From Flavobacteriales bacterium (GTDB lineage: Bacteria; Bacteroidota; Bacteroidia; Flavobacteriales_D; Cryomorphaceae), in NCBI GenBank assembly GCA_020200995.1, contig JAIVHQ010000206.1, positions 1-35,205 of the forward strand: a stretch of 35,205 nucleotides of DNA, read 5' to 3'. Below the pieces are notes generated by a model. That model made no database searches. It was not told the origin of the DNA and saw only the letters and a list, made by a program, of their open reading frames with translations. Shown here piece after piece: positions 17,733-28,006 of the stretch (position 1 is its first letter; each line of letters starts with the position of its first letter). A program made the position numbers and the translations under genes.

Positions 17733-19776
17733 CGCCTACCTCGGCAGTAGTTTGGAAGGGAATTCCCGCTTCGCGAAGCCGGGCTGATAAATAATCTCTG
17801 CGATAAGAAGGCACCGCCCCGTCTATGACGATGGCGGTGCCTTCATCTATCCGAATATTCCAATCTCCTGTCTCTGACCACTTGCCGCGTAGAAGGATGA
17901 AGTTTGGAGCCTTCGCAGCAGCTGTTCGCAGCTCTTCCATGCTTTCCACAGCAACCACCGAAACAGCGGGTGATTCAATGCTCGTCCAGTTTTCATAAAC
18001 ATCCTTGTTTCGAATGCCTTTCGCTGCGAGAATTCCACCAAGGGCAAAATCGACCGAACGGCTCGCTGTTCCTGCCGAATCAGGTGAATACAGGTGGGCA
18101 GTACTGCCTCGAAATACACCCACCACCGAGGTCTTTTCCACATGGAAACAATAAACCTCAGTCGCAATACAGGATTTAATTTTTCTGAATCCAAATTGAA
18201 AAAAGAACAGCAAAGTGGCTGCCTGGGCAAAACGCAAGCGCCCCCTGCGCGGATCTCTTAATGCCAGTGCAACAGCGATCGCCAGGAGGTACAGTGTCGC
18301 CGTTTCGCCTGCCGACAAATAAAGGCCTTCAGATACGGGATGCGGCAGCTTTGCGAAAAGCAGTACGCCCTCATTCAGCCCCCGGGCCACCCATTCGGTG
18401 GATAAGAACAGAACATCTGACAGATAAGGCACCCATGAGAGCATGATGCAAATGAGGCCTGCGTACAACAGTATGGTGGCGAGCGGTATTACAAGCAGAT
18501 TGGAAAAGAGGAAATAATTAGGAAACTGATGAAAAAAATGAACCGTGACAGGAAATGTGGCAAGTTGTGCGGAGAATGACACAACGGTAAGAGACCAAAC
18601 CTTATCTAAAAACCATGTAGGCGCTACCCAAAGCGAATAGATCACAGGGTGCAACATCACGATGCCCGTGACCGCCAGGTATGATAGTAAAAACCCAACA
18701 GAACCGATTAAAAACGGATTTGCAAGCAGCAATAAAAAAGCACTAACTCCTAGCATATTGTACACATTTCCCAAACGACCGAACTCACGACCTGCCGCGA
18801 TAAATGAGAACATGGTGGCTGCCCGCAGTACCGACGGAGAAAATCCCGCTATGCCCGCGTAAAGCCAAAGAATAACGAGGCAAAAGATCAGGCGAAACCA
18901 CCTCCCCCCCTCTCCGCGAAAAACCCTGCCGATCAGAAAAGCTGCGAAAAAATAGATGATTCCTACGTGCAGGCCGCTCACGGCGAGGATATGAATGGTT
19001 CCGGCATCTGTGAAGGCCTTGCGGATTTCGTCATCCACCATATCGCGCTTGCCCAGGACGAGGGCAGCTATGACCCCAAGTTCCGCCGGCGATGTGTCAC
19101 GCTCTTCAAAAAGTGCAATGGCGCTTCTGCGGTACGTTTGAAAAAAGGACCCGACAGAGAAGGAATGGTGCTCAGGTCGGTTAAAACCCACCTCATCTCT
19201 CAGGTATACAGTGGCGGTAAAACCTTGGAAAATGAGGTACTTTCCATAATCAAATTGGTATGGATTCAATGCCCTGCGGTGGGGCTCGGGTACTTTTTTA
19301 AAAATTACCCTGTCGCCGGGAAGCAATGTGTCTGCGCGCAAATCGGAATGCGCATATGCTAAAATCTTTGTGTCGAGGGCACGGGTTTGGCCTATGCTAT
19401 CGACAACGGCAATCAACTCCAGCTCGAGCGCTGTGGTATTGGACTTCTCAGCGGGAAAGCTGAGCACCTTGCCTTCAAAGAGCACGCCTGATGTGTCAAT
19501 CGCATTATGGTATTGTCGTGCATCAAGCCTGTAACCCGACCATGCCGTACCTGCGACAAAAAAGGCTACCACTGACAACCATCCAAAGAAATGGTTCTTG
19601 CGGTAGGTGATCCAGGTGGTATTCAAGCTTGCCAGCAGCATAGCTGCAAATCCTGAAATGCCAAGCAAAACCACGCAGATGAATAGCGAAGGTTGTAATA
19701 CGAAACCAAGAGCATTGCCCGCCGCGAAGGGAATTGCAATTCTCAGGAAAGGCGCTTTATGAAAAAAATTCTTCAT
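17719..19776 (-). CDS. ComEC/Rec2-family DNA-uptake channel protein
   Basis: Competence-domain motif HILAVSGLHVGII, GFSPSVLRAATMF, multiple TMs; convergent 14-nt overlap with the preceding gene. Confidence 0.88.
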   Translation of the reverse strand: MKNFFHKAPFLRIAIPFAAGNALGFVLQPSLFICVVLLGISGFAAMLLASLNTTWITYRKNHFFGWLSVVAFFVAGTAWSGYRLDARQYHNAIDTSGVLFEGKVLSFPAEKSNTTALELELIAVVDSIGQTRALDTKILAYAHSDLRADTLLPGDRVIFKKVPEPHRRALNPYQFDYGKYLIFQGFTATVYLRDEVGFNRPEHHSFSVGSFFQTYRRSAIALFEERDTSPAELGVIAALVLGKRDMVDDEIRKAFTDAGTIHILAVSGLHVGIIYFFAAFLIGRVFRGEGGRWFRLIFCLVILWLYAGIAGFSPSVLRAATMFSFIAAGREFGRLGNVYNMLGVSAFLLLLANPFLIGSVGFLLSYLAVTGIVMLHPVIYSLWVAPTWFLDKVWSLTVVSFSAQLATFPVTVHFFHQFPNYFLFSNLLVIPLATILLYAGLICIMLSWVPYLSDVLFLSTEWVARGLNEGVLLFAKLPHPVSEGLYLSAGETATLYLLAIAVALALRDPRRGRLRFAQAATLLFFFQFGFRKIKSCIATEVYCFHVEKTSVVGVFRGSTAHLYSPDSAGTASRSVDFALGGILAAKGIRNKDVYENWTSIESPAVSVVAVESMEELRTAAAKAPNFILLRGKWSETGDWNIRIDEGTAIVIDGAVPSYRRDYLSARLREAGIPFQTTAEVGAIRL

Positions 19777-19836
19777 CAGGGCACTGAATTACAGCACCCT
19801 GAATATAGACATTAATCTGAATTCGATAAAATAAGT

Positions 19837-21510
19837 TTAGAGCACCACCTTTCGTGTAACAGCTTCTGTACCATCAAACGCTTTGAGCAGGTAGATACCC
19901 TTAGGCAACGAACCGGTTCGCCAGCGCACGTCGCCGTAACCATAGATCGTTTCCTGTCGCGTTTGAATCAGCTTGCCGCTGAGGTCGTAGAGTTCTAAAA
20001 TTACGGGGGTATTTCTCTCGTTGGTAATGTGCAATTGTACATTATCACCGGACCCGTCGTTTCCTGAAAGGGTCATATCGAAAACCACACTCTCTTCCGG
20101 CAGGTTAAGTCCATTGCCGGGTACCTGGTCGATATCGGTGTCAAAAACGGGTCTACCAGCGGTGGATGCACCAATGGTAATGTTGCAGGTCACGGAATAG
20201 TCGCCAAGCAGGCCTCCCTGAGCAGCGCGTACATCCACATCGTAGCTGTCGCCGATGATGAGGTCAGGCAACCAATCTAAGCGGAGAAACCTACTCCCGT
20301 CAGAACGGGTGTAAAAAATAGCAGGCTGTGATTGAGAGGTGTTGGTGAATCGCCAGGTGTAAGCCTCGGCGGTGCAGACTTCGTTGGCCTGGACAAAAGA
20401 GTTGAAAATGTACGTTTGACCACAGGGATAAATGTCCTGACGGAGGCCTGTATTGGGAACAAAATTGTTCATGGTGATAAAACGCTGTGTCCCTGCGGGG
20501 CTCTCTTCGCCACCGACAGTTGCGTAAGCTCCTACAATGTAAACCTGCCCGAGATTTAGGCCGGGTACTTTTTGCAAACGCAGGAGACGGCTGTTGTTAT
20601 CGCCGAAGACTTCTGTGGTCACCGATAAGTCATTGAAGGTCCAGCGGTACTGGGTGGCTCCGCCGACCGCATCAGCACCGACCACATCACAGAAATTAAA
20701 ATTCCCGTTGGCGAATTGAGTTTGGAGTTGGGTAGTAAGCACATTGGCCTGGAGGCCGATGCTGCAAGTCGGACCCCAATCACCAACAGAATTACCTTCG
20801 GCAACGCGCAACCTGATACGCACATCGTACGACCGTCCGTACTGAATTGGAGAAAGCCACAGCAACCTGTAGTTGGGGTTTGTTCCATTGGGCGAAGCAA
20901 CGGTGTAAGTATTGAAGGGTTCTTCGAGTTCGGTAAATTCCCAGTCGTAACCTGTAACAGTTAACGAGCTTGGAGGCGGGCCAAGTGCGCGAATAATACT
21001 GTTGGTGGTATAGGTGAACTGATCGCAATCCTGCGGGCGCAATTCGACCTGCGGGATGTGGCCTACAATCACATTAAAAAAAGTTGAGGTCGGCTCTGCA
21101 GATCCCGCGTGGTAAACCCGTGCATAGTAAGTCTCACCAACAGTCAGGTCGGTCGCTTGCGAGGCCTCATTTCCACCGGGCCCGGAGGCGTTTCGGCAGT
21201 CTAAAAGCACACCTCCGCAGGCATCGTAAACCTCAAGTACAGGATCAAAATCTCCCTGGCCAACGGCGCGAATAAATGAAGTCTCACCTGCAGCAACAAA
21301 GCTGTACCAAACATCCGGATTCTCGCCGGGTCCTGCACATTGTGCAACTCCGGACCATGTAGCTCCTTCAATGGAGCCACTTTGGATGCCATTTGAAATA
21401 ACAGTGACAGAAGTCAGCGGGATTGCTGTGCCACAATCATTGGCAGCTGATCGATCAGCGCCAAAAAGCATCGTAATGGTTAAAAATAGAAACGTGTAAA
21501 ATGTTTTCAT
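19837..21510 (-). CDS. Secreted protein with repeated domains and a type A T9SS C-terminal sorting domain
   Basis: ORF to 21567, likely start 21510 (MKTFYTFLFLTITMLFG); C-terminal LELYDLSGKLIQTRQE...LPKGIYLLKAFDGTEAVTRKVVL. Confidence 0.85.
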   Translation of the reverse strand: MKTFYTFLFLTITMLFGADRSAANDCGTAIPLTSVTVISNGIQSGSIEGATWSGVAQCAGPGENPDVWYSFVAAGETSFIRAVGQGDFDPVLEVYDACGGVLLDCRNASGPGGNEASQATDLTVGETYYARVYHAGSAEPTSTFFNVIVGHIPQVELRPQDCDQFTYTTNSIIRALGPPPSSLTVTGYDWEFTELEEPFNTYTVASPNGTNPNYRLLWLSPIQYGRSYDVRIRLRVAEGNSVGDWGPTCSIGLQANVLTTQLQTQFANGNFNFCDVVGADAVGGATQYRWTFNDLSVTTEVFGDNNSRLLRLQKVPGLNLGQVYIVGAYATVGGEESPAGTQRFITMNNFVPNTGLRQDIYPCGQTYIFNSFVQANEVCTAEAYTWRFTNTSQSQPAIFYTRSDGSRFLRLDWLPDLIIGDSYDVDVRAAQGGLLGDYSVTCNITIGASTAGRPVFDTDIDQVPGNGLNLPEESVVFDMTLSGNDGSGDNVQLHITNERNTPVILELYDLSGKLIQTRQETIYGYGDVRWRTGSLPKGIYLLKAFDGTEAVTRKVVL

Positions 21511-21540
21511 CGGCTTTATGGTTGAAGTGTACCTATTATA

Positions 21541-21548
21541 CGAAGGTA
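21541..21548 (-). promoter_or_regulatory. Possible -7 element (TACCTTCG) for the T9SS cargo gene
   Basis: cgaaggta on + strand, about 30 nt upstream of the start at 21510. Confidence 0.35.
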
Positions 21549-21616
21549 AGAAGATTACCGATTGCATACCAGACAGTTTTTTTCAATTCCCCGATATTTA
21601 TCAACGGTGTTTTTCA

Positions 21617-21650
21617 CAAAAAAAAAGCAAGGCTAGAACCTTGCTTTTTA
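21617..21650 (-). terminator. Rho-independent terminator of gapA
   Basis: Minus strand: AGCAAGG-ttctag-CCTTGCT hairpin followed by a T-run. Confidence 0.85.
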
Positions 21651-21683
21651 AAAACTTATGATTTTAAAGGGCGGCGATCTTAA

Positions 21684-22673
21684 TTAAGCCACCATAGCCA
21701 CGAGTTGGGCAGTTCGGGCGGCGTAGCCATATTCATTGTCATACCACGACACCACCTTCACGAGGTTTCCGTTTACCGAAGTGATATTTGCATCGAAGAT
21801 GCTGCTGTAGGTGCTTCCTATTACATCAGCCGATACAATCATATCTTCCGTGTATTCCAACACCCCTTTGAGGTTGGTATCGGCAGCTTTTTTCATCGCT
21901 GCGTTGATCTCTTTAACTGTAGTTTCTTTTTTGAGAATCACAACCAGGTCGGTCATTGATCCGGTTATTGTCGGAACGCGCGTAGCGTTGCCGTCGAGTT
22001 TGCCGTCGAGCTGAGGCAGCACAAGGCCTACAGCTTTTGCTGCTCCCGTAGTGGTGGGAATGATAGAAAACGCACCAGCCCTGGCCCTTCTCAAGTCGCG
22101 GTGGGGTGCATCCTGAATGCGCTGGTCAGCTGTGTAGGCGTGTATGGTGTTGATAAATCCCCTATCAATGCCGAACTCTTTGTCCAGCACCATTGCCACA
22201 GGCGCGAGGCAGTTGGTGGTGCAACTCGCGTTGGAAATGATGGTGTGTTCGTCAGTAAGCTCATGGTCGTTTACACCAATTACTACCGTTTTAACGTCGC
22301 CCTTCGCGGGGGCCGAAATCACCACTTTTCGCGCTCCTGCGGATATGTGTTTGCCCGCACCGTCAGAATCGGTAAAAATACCGGTGCACTCTGCTACAAC
22401 ATCAACGCCGAGCTTGCTCCAGGGGAGGTTGGATGGGTCGCGCTCTGCGAAAAGAGCGTATGACTTTCCATTTACAACGAGTTTATCTTTTCCTTCGAAA
22501 GAAACTTCGCCGTCAAATCTTCCCTGACTCGAATCGTATTTAAATAGGTGGGCCAGTGTTTTGGCATCTGTGAGGTCGTTTATGGCAACCACTTCTACGT
22601 CTGGATTGTGGAGTAGATTTCTGAATGTCAATCGGCCTATACGACCGAATCCGTTAATTGCAATTTTTTTCAT
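21684..22673 (-). CDS. gapA: Glyceraldehyde-3-phosphate dehydrogenase, type I
   Basis: [31 protein letters not shown] motifs. Confidence 0.97.
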   Translation of the reverse strand: MKKIAINGFGRIGRLTFRNLLHNPDVEVVAINDLTDAKTLAHLFKYDSSQGRFDGEVSFEGKDKLVVNGKSYALFAERDPSNLPWSKLGVDVVAECTGIFTDSDGAGKHISAGARKVVISAPAKGDVKTVVIGVNDHELTDEHTIISNASCTTNCLAPVAMVLDKEFGIDRGFINTIHAYTADQRIQDAPHRDLRRARAGAFSIIPTTTGAAKAVGLVLPQLDGKLDGNATRVPTITGSMTDLVVILKKETTVKEINAAMKKAADTNLKGVLEYTEDMIVSADVIGSTYSSIFDANITSVNGNLVKVVSWYDNEYGYAARTAQLVAMVA

Positions 22674-22706
22674 TTTGTTTTGGTTTTACTAAGTGTCAAT
22701 AATACA

Positions 22707-22714
22707 CAAAGATA
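22707..22714 (-). promoter_or_regulatory. Bacteroidetes -7 element (TATCTTTG) upstream of gapA
   Basis: Exact TAnnTTTG match on minus strand, 33 nt upstream of the gapA start. Confidence 0.55.
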
Positions 22715-22793
22715 GTGAATTTTTCAGTTTTTTGGTGCCGGCTATTGCCAGGGGCTCCCCAAAATTAACAATCCTTGAGAGCACCCGGCTAAT

Positions 22794-23753
22794 TTACACT
22801 TTCAAAAGCGAATCGATGAGGTTGTCAATGGTCACCCCTTCGGCTTCAGCCTGGTAGTTTCGAACAATTCGGTGGCGCAGAATGGGTTTGGCCACGGCTT
22901 GCACATCCTCAATGTCGGGTGAAAACTTTCCGCGCAGTGCGGCATGGCATTTGGCACCCACGATCAGGTATTGCGATGCCCTCGGCCCCGCTCCCCAACT
23001 TATGTACTTTTGGGTTTCGGGACCAGCCCCTGCAGCTCCCGGGCGAGAGCGACCGGCAACTTTTACGGCGTATTCCACCACATTGTCTGCTACGGGAATT
23101 TTGCGGATCAGGTCCTGATAGGCCAATATCTCTTCTGAGGAAATTATTTTTTGCACAGAACTCTCCACTCCGGAAGTGGTGGCCTTCACCACATCTACTT
23201 CTTCTGCGAAAGAGGGGTAATCCACCCAAATATTGAACATAAAACGGTCGAGCTGTGCTTCGGGGAGTGGATAGGTACCTTCCTGCTCGATGGGGTTTTG
23301 GGTAGCGAGCACAAAAAAGGGCTCGGGCAGTTTAAACGTCTGACCCGCCGTGGTCACCGACTTCTCTTGCATGGCTTCGAGCAGGGCCGCTTGTGTCTTG
23401 GGCGGGGTTCTGTTGATCTCATCGGCCAAAACCACGTTTGCGAAAAGTGGTCCCTTTACGAACTTGAATTGGCGGTTTTCACCCAGCACTTCCGAACCAA
23501 TGATATCGGAAGGCATAAGGTCAGGCGTAAACTGTACCCGATTAAAACTCAAGCCCAAGGTTTGAGCAATGGTGTTGACCAACAAAGTCTTGGCGAGGCC
23601 GGGAACTCCCACCAGGAGGCAGTGTCCGCGACTGAATATGGATATAAGCAGCTCTTCCACCACATCATCCTGTCCGATTATCACTTTTGAGATTTCTTTG
23701 CGCAGGGCCTCGTATTTGGCTCTCACGTCCTTCAGCGCTTCTACTTCATTCAT
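22794..23753 (-). CDS. MoxR-family AAA+ ATPase
   Basis: ORF to 23828, likely start 23753 (MNEVEALKDV); GVPGLAKT, ADEINRTPPKTQAALLEAMQE, ATQNPIEQEGTYPLPEAQLDRFM. Confidence 0.93.
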   Translation of the reverse strand: MNEVEALKDVRAKYEALRKEISKVIIGQDDVVEELLISIFSRGHCLLVGVPGLAKTLLVNTIAQTLGLSFNRVQFTPDLMPSDIIGSEVLGENRQFKFVKGPLFANVVLADEINRTPPKTQAALLEAMQEKSVTTAGQTFKLPEPFFVLATQNPIEQEGTYPLPEAQLDRFMFNIWVDYPSFAEEVDVVKATTSGVESSVQKIISSEEILAYQDLIRKIPVADNVVEYAVKVAGRSRPGAAGAGPETQKYISWGAGPRASQYLIVGAKCHAALRGKFSPDIEDVQAVAKPILRHRIVRNYQAEAEGVTIDNLIDSLLKV

Positions 23754-23764
23754 TTCTTTCTGAT

Positions 23765-25138
23765 TCAATTTGGTTCGGTTGCCCTTGTAATATTTGATTT
23801 TTTCACCCAGGGATAGCCAAAATCGCAATCGTGGTAGGCCTCATTGAGCTTGATAAACGTTTCTTCGATCCGACGTCTCATCCAGGAATCCATAGTCTCA
23901 GCGCGTATCTTTTCTGATGCCATGTTCTGAAGAATTTGATAATCGTCTGTGAGGTTGGCGCGGTGAGGCTCTGTTCTGTTGACGAGCTTTACGATGCGGT
24001 AGCCTTTTTCGCGGTTGCGATTTTCGAAATACACAGGCCTTGAAATCTCATCGTGCTCCAGTGTATCGATGGTGAGAAAGAGGTTTGGATCCAGTTCATC
24101 CATCTCGAAAATTGTACTACCCGAGGCTTCATTTACCATGGCGCCATTCTGATTCTTCGACCGCTCATCGTCTGAAAATCTCGATGCTGCAAGGGCAAAA
24201 GACACGGAGTCGCGCAGTACGAGGGTGCGGACAGAATCAAGGTCAGCACGTGCGGTGGTAAGACCTTCAGAGCTCACTTTTGGGATGAGCAGCAAATGGT
24301 TTGCATTGTAGAGCTCCCCCCTTCGCTCGACCATGTGCATGATGTGCCAGCCATAATCTGTCTTGAATGGAGCCGATACTTCACCCTCTTTTAGTCCAAA
24401 AGCAACAGCATCAAACTCGGGCACCCAAGTGCCGCGTGGCTTCAAACCCAGTGACCCACCGCGAGAGGCAGAACCGGGATCCTGACTGTAGAGTGCTGCA
24501 AGCGTCTCAAATTCATCCTGCCCTGTTTCAACCGACTCCTTAAAGCCCCTCAGCCTGTTGCGAATCTTCTCCACCTCCTCTATGGATGCTTCCGGAAATT
24601 TGGCGATCATGGCCATCTCTACCGAGGCGTTGATGAAGGGAAGGCTGTCTTTGGGAATGGCATTAAAAAATTCCTGCACATCAGATGGAGTCACGTTCAG
24701 ATCAGAACTCACCTCCTGCTCCATGCGCTGCACAAGAAGCTGATCCTGCAAAGCTTCAAAAAATTCTTCGCGGATTTCCGAAATAGACTTGCCGTAGTAA
24801 TCTTCAAGCGCCTCCACCGAGCCGATCTGCTTTACAAAGACATCGAGCCGCTTATTGAGCTCCGAATTTACCATGTCCTCGCTTACTTCCACAGAGTCGA
24901 CTTTGGCCTGGTTGAGCAATATTTTTTCAAAAAGCACTTCTTCAAGTACCATACAGTCGCTCACTTCTCCTTTATATCCTTGCGCCTTGATCTGGTTCTT
25001 TTGCAACTGAATATCACTCCACAATACAATTTCACTGCCCACTACGGCCACAATTTCATCGACCATTTTGGGCTGGGCTCCCGCCTGAGCGGTGGCTGTA
25101 AGGGCGGCTACCAACAGAAGGAATATTGACTTTTTCAC
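23765..25138 (-). CDS. SurA-like peptidylprolyl isomerase / outer-membrane chaperone
   Basis: Signal peptide; MVDEIVAVVGSEIVLWSDI N-terminal SurA motif; parvulin-like YSQDPGSASRGGSLGLKPRG...GWHIMHMVERRG. Confidence 0.88.
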   Translation of the reverse strand: MKKSIFLLLVAALTATAQAGAQPKMVDEIVAVVGSEIVLWSDIQLQKNQIKAQGYKGEVSDCMVLEEVLFEKILLNQAKVDSVEVSEDMVNSELNKRLDVFVKQIGSVEALEDYYGKSISEIREEFFEALQDQLLVQRMEQEVSSDLNVTPSDVQEFFNAIPKDSLPFINASVEMAMIAKFPEASIEEVEKIRNRLRGFKESVETGQDEFETLAALYSQDPGSASRGGSLGLKPRGTWVPEFDAVAFGLKEGEVSAPFKTDYGWHIMHMVERRGELYNANHLLLIPKVSSEGLTTARADLDSVRTLVLRDSVSFALAASRFSDDERSKNQNGAMVNEASGSTIFEMDELDPNLFLTIDTLEHDEISRPVYFENRNREKGYRIVKLVNRTEPHRANLTDDYQILQNMASEKIRAETMDSWMRRRIEETFIKLNEAYHDCDFGYPWVKKSNITRATEPN

Positions 25139-26010
25139 GGTGTGTGTATTTTGATGTTGCCTTCGGCTATGCCTTGGGATACAATTTCTTCTCGCAGCTT
25201 TCCGATCAATTCGGCTTTGCGGCGGTTGAGCATAAGATCGCGTATGCGCCGACGCTCGAGAGATAAGGGTGAGGGATCACCTTTTCTTCTAAAATCTTCG
25301 ACGTAGAGAAAGTAACGAAACCCGTCTCTGTCAAATTTGTGAAAATTCTTCTGCTCGAGAAAATTTTCCAGATCTTTTGCAGGCACTGGCACCTCTTTTA
25401 ACAAATCTTCCGGAAAAAGCCACAGGTCCGAATTGAAGAAAAAGTTTTCGGCGTATTTGCGGCTGTATTCGTAAAGCTCGTCGTTGTCATTTTCGTCCTT
25501 GCTCAGGAGCCACTGCTCCACTTGCTTTTGTCGCGGGGCATCTTCAGCTATCTTCACAAATTTCACCTTCACAATGTAGCGTTTAAGCTTGAAGTTTTCG
25601 GCGTTTGCTTCATGATATCGGGCAATTTCATCTTCGGTGATCACCGTATCCATTTTCTGACTTACCAGGGCTCGCTCGTAGGCGTAAATTAATAAACTCT
25701 TGCGGTAATCCCTGAGCTGTTGCTCTACGTCTTTTTGTGACTCTGTGAGGTTGTTCTCTGCTGTTTTCAGCATAGCGACATCCCGTATCCACGCTGCCAC
25801 AATACTCGCCGCCAAACGAGCCGAATCTTCCTGATCATAGGTCTCCGGCATTTTTGAAACGAGGGCACTGCGTGTCAGTTTCTCTTCGTACACTTCTGCC
25901 ACTACCTCCTCGTCATCATCATCTCCGATTGAACAGCCCGTGCAAATTGAGACCACGCCCGAGAGCAGCAACCCACAATACAACACAGACGAATAAGCTC
26001 GGCCTTTCAA
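25135..26010 (-). CDS. Putative SurA N-domain-like lipoprotein without a recognisable parvulin domain
   Basis: 291 aa, N-terminal hydrophobic segment with Cys residues; 4-nt overlap with the surA-like gene; sits between two PPIase genes. Confidence 0.65.
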   Translation of the reverse strand: MKGRAYSSVLYCGLLLSGVVSICTGCSIGDDDDEEVVAEVYEEKLTRSALVSKMPETYDQEDSARLAASIVAAWIRDVAMLKTAENNLTESQKDVEQQLRDYRKSLLIYAYERALVSQKMDTVITEDEIARYHEANAENFKLKRYIVKVKFVKIAEDAPRQKQVEQWLLSKDENDNDELYEYSRKYAENFFFNSDLWLFPEDLLKEVPVPAKDLENFLEQKNFHKFDRDGFRYFLYVEDFRRKGDPSPLSLERRRIRDLMLNRRKAELIGKLREEIVSQGIAEGNIKIHTP

Positions 26011-26024
26011 TTCATTCGAAGTTT

Positions 26025-27995
26025 TTACTTGATGCCATAAAGCACCGCTCTGTCTACCTCCACCTCGTGCTCAGAGCGCAGTTTTTCAACCCATTTGTTT
26101 TCGAGGTAGGTTTGATAGGCAGCTGTGATCAGGCCGCGGGCCTCGTCAAATGCCTTTGGTCGTGGTTCCTGAATTTCCTTGATGTGAATCACCATCATTT
26201 GCCCTTCGCTCTCAAGGGGGCCGTGGTGGCCCACCTCCCAATCTGCCAACTGCAAGGCCGCAGAGGCCTCACGCTCTTTCAGTCCGCTTTCCACCCTGAC
26301 CTTCAGTGCGCTTGACTCATTGAGTGCATCGCGAATCTCGTCCTGGTTCTTGCCTTTCTTCAGCATATTGAGCACTTTATCTGCAGCGGCTTTATCCTCG
26401 ACGGTGTATATATCAAAGGCAGCCCTTTCATCCCACATAAACTCTTCTTTATTCTCAGCATAAAAATCCGCCAAACCAGCACTGTCAGACACCGCGCGCG
26501 ACCACACCTTCTCGTCGGTGAGATCGAACAACAAAATACCGTCGCGGTATTCGCTGAGCAAGGCTTTAAACTCGGGGTGCTTCTCTTCCAGTCGGGAGTT
26601 TTCGTAAGCCATTACGGATTTGCTCACGAAGTTGGCATAATTCTCATCCACAAGTTTGTTGATATTGGTCGGTTTGCGCCCGGGACGCATCGACTCCTTC
26701 AGGTATTTCGCAAAGTCACCTTGGGTGTACTTGCGGCCATCGAGGGTGAAGATGACTTTTGAAGAAGACGCAAGCTTGGAGGGGGGAGTCCACCTTCCGG
26801 AAAAATAAGAAGTGTCGATGTCCTTGTAAAAAGGCTTGAGACGCTTCGTTTTTTCTTTGAAGTTATACTCCTTCTTACGCTTTGCGATAAAGATGTTTTT
26901 TGGAATGTCGGAACGGTTGTCGCGACCGATGCGGCTGCGAAGTTCCTTTTCCATCTCTTCGTAAGATTTGAGCGGAATTTTTTCGATTAGTTTCACAATG
27001 TGAAAACCGTAAGGTGAGGTGAACGGCTTTGTGTAATCACCGGGGTTCTCAAGCGCAAATGCAGCTTCTTCAAATTCGCCCACCATTTTTCCTGTTCCGA
27101 ACTCAGGCAGCTCGCCACCGCGTGCTGCCGAACTTCTATCGTCCGAAAACTTGCGCGCCAACCCGGCAAAATCCTCACCTGCTTCAAGGCGTTCGTAGAC
27201 CTCTTCAATGCGTTTTTGATTGTTGGCCATCACCTCATCCGGATCTCCCGATTCGGTCCGCACCATGATGTGGGCCACCCTGATTTGTCCGCGGGCTTTG
27301 CGCTTGTCAGCAGTTTTGACAATGTGGTAACCGAAGCGTGTGCGCACAGGGCCGCCTATTTCGCCAACAGGGGTATCATACACCAGGCTTTCAAAAGGAT
27401 ACACCATTTGAAGCGATGTGAAGTAACCCAAATCACCACTGTTGCTTGAAGCACTGGGGTCTTCAGAATAGGTTTTTGCAAAGTCACCGAACTTTTCGGG
27501 CTTTTTCATGACCTTCTCCTTTACATCCATGACCTTCTTGTATGCTGCCAGGGTATCGGCAGGAGAAGGGTCGGCGGGAAGTTTGATCAAAATATGAGAT
27601 GCCCTGATTTCAGTACTCAACCTATTGTAAGCTTCACGCACGAGCGAGTCTGAAATGGCTTTATCGACCAGGTATGGCGCTGCGAGCTGCTCTCTGTAGC
27701 CCGCCAGTTCCTTTGTAAATTGAGATGCGGTATCCCGACCCATGGCCTCGGCTTCCATCACCTTGAGCTTAAAGTTGATGAACAACTCTATATATTCATC
27801 GAGATCGGCTTTGGTAATCGCACTATCGCGGTTGTTCTTTTTGTAGATGGTCTCAAATTCGAGTTGCGTGACAGCCTTGTCGTCTATGCGCAGCAGCACG
27901 GGATTGTCGGAAGTTTGAGCAGCAACAGCCAAAACTGCGGTTGAGAAGAGAATGCAAAGCACATTTTTCATAATGTAAGATATCCGGGTTGTCAA
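26025..27995 (-). CDS. PpiC-type peptidylprolyl isomerase with two parvulin domains
   Basis: Two repeats: RASHILIKLP...YSEDPSASSNSGDLGYF...FGYHIVK and RVAHIMVR...FSDDRSSAARGGELPEFG...YGFHIVKLIEK; start possibly 27971. Confidence 0.9.
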   Translation of the reverse strand: MTTRISYIMKNVLCILFSTAVLAVAAQTSDNPVLLRIDDKAVTQLEFETIYKKNNRDSAITKADLDEYIELFINFKLKVMEAEAMGRDTASQFTKELAGYREQLAAPYLVDKAISDSLVREAYNRLSTEIRASHILIKLPADPSPADTLAAYKKVMDVKEKVMKKPEKFGDFAKTYSEDPSASSNSGDLGYFTSLQMVYPFESLVYDTPVGEIGGPVRTRFGYHIVKTADKRKARGQIRVAHIMVRTESGDPDEVMANNQKRIEEVYERLEAGEDFAGLARKFSDDRSSAARGGELPEFGTGKMVGEFEEAAFALENPGDYTKPFTSPYGFHIVKLIEKIPLKSYEEMEKELRSRIGRDNRSDIPKNIFIAKRKKEYNFKEKTKRLKPFYKDIDTSYFSGRWTPPSKLASSSKVIFTLDGRKYTQGDFAKYLKESMRPGRKPTNINKLVDENYANFVSKSVMAYENSRLEEKHPEFKALLSEYRDGILLFDLTDEKVWSRAVSDSAGLADFYAENKEEFMWDERAAFDIYTVEDKAAADKVLNMLKKGKNQDEIRDALNESSALKVRVESGLKEREASAALQLADWEVGHHGPLESEGQMMVIHIKEIQEPRPKAFDEARGLITAAYQTYLENKWVEKLRSEHEVEVDRAVLYGIK

Positions 27996-28006
27996 TTGAA
28001 AAAATT

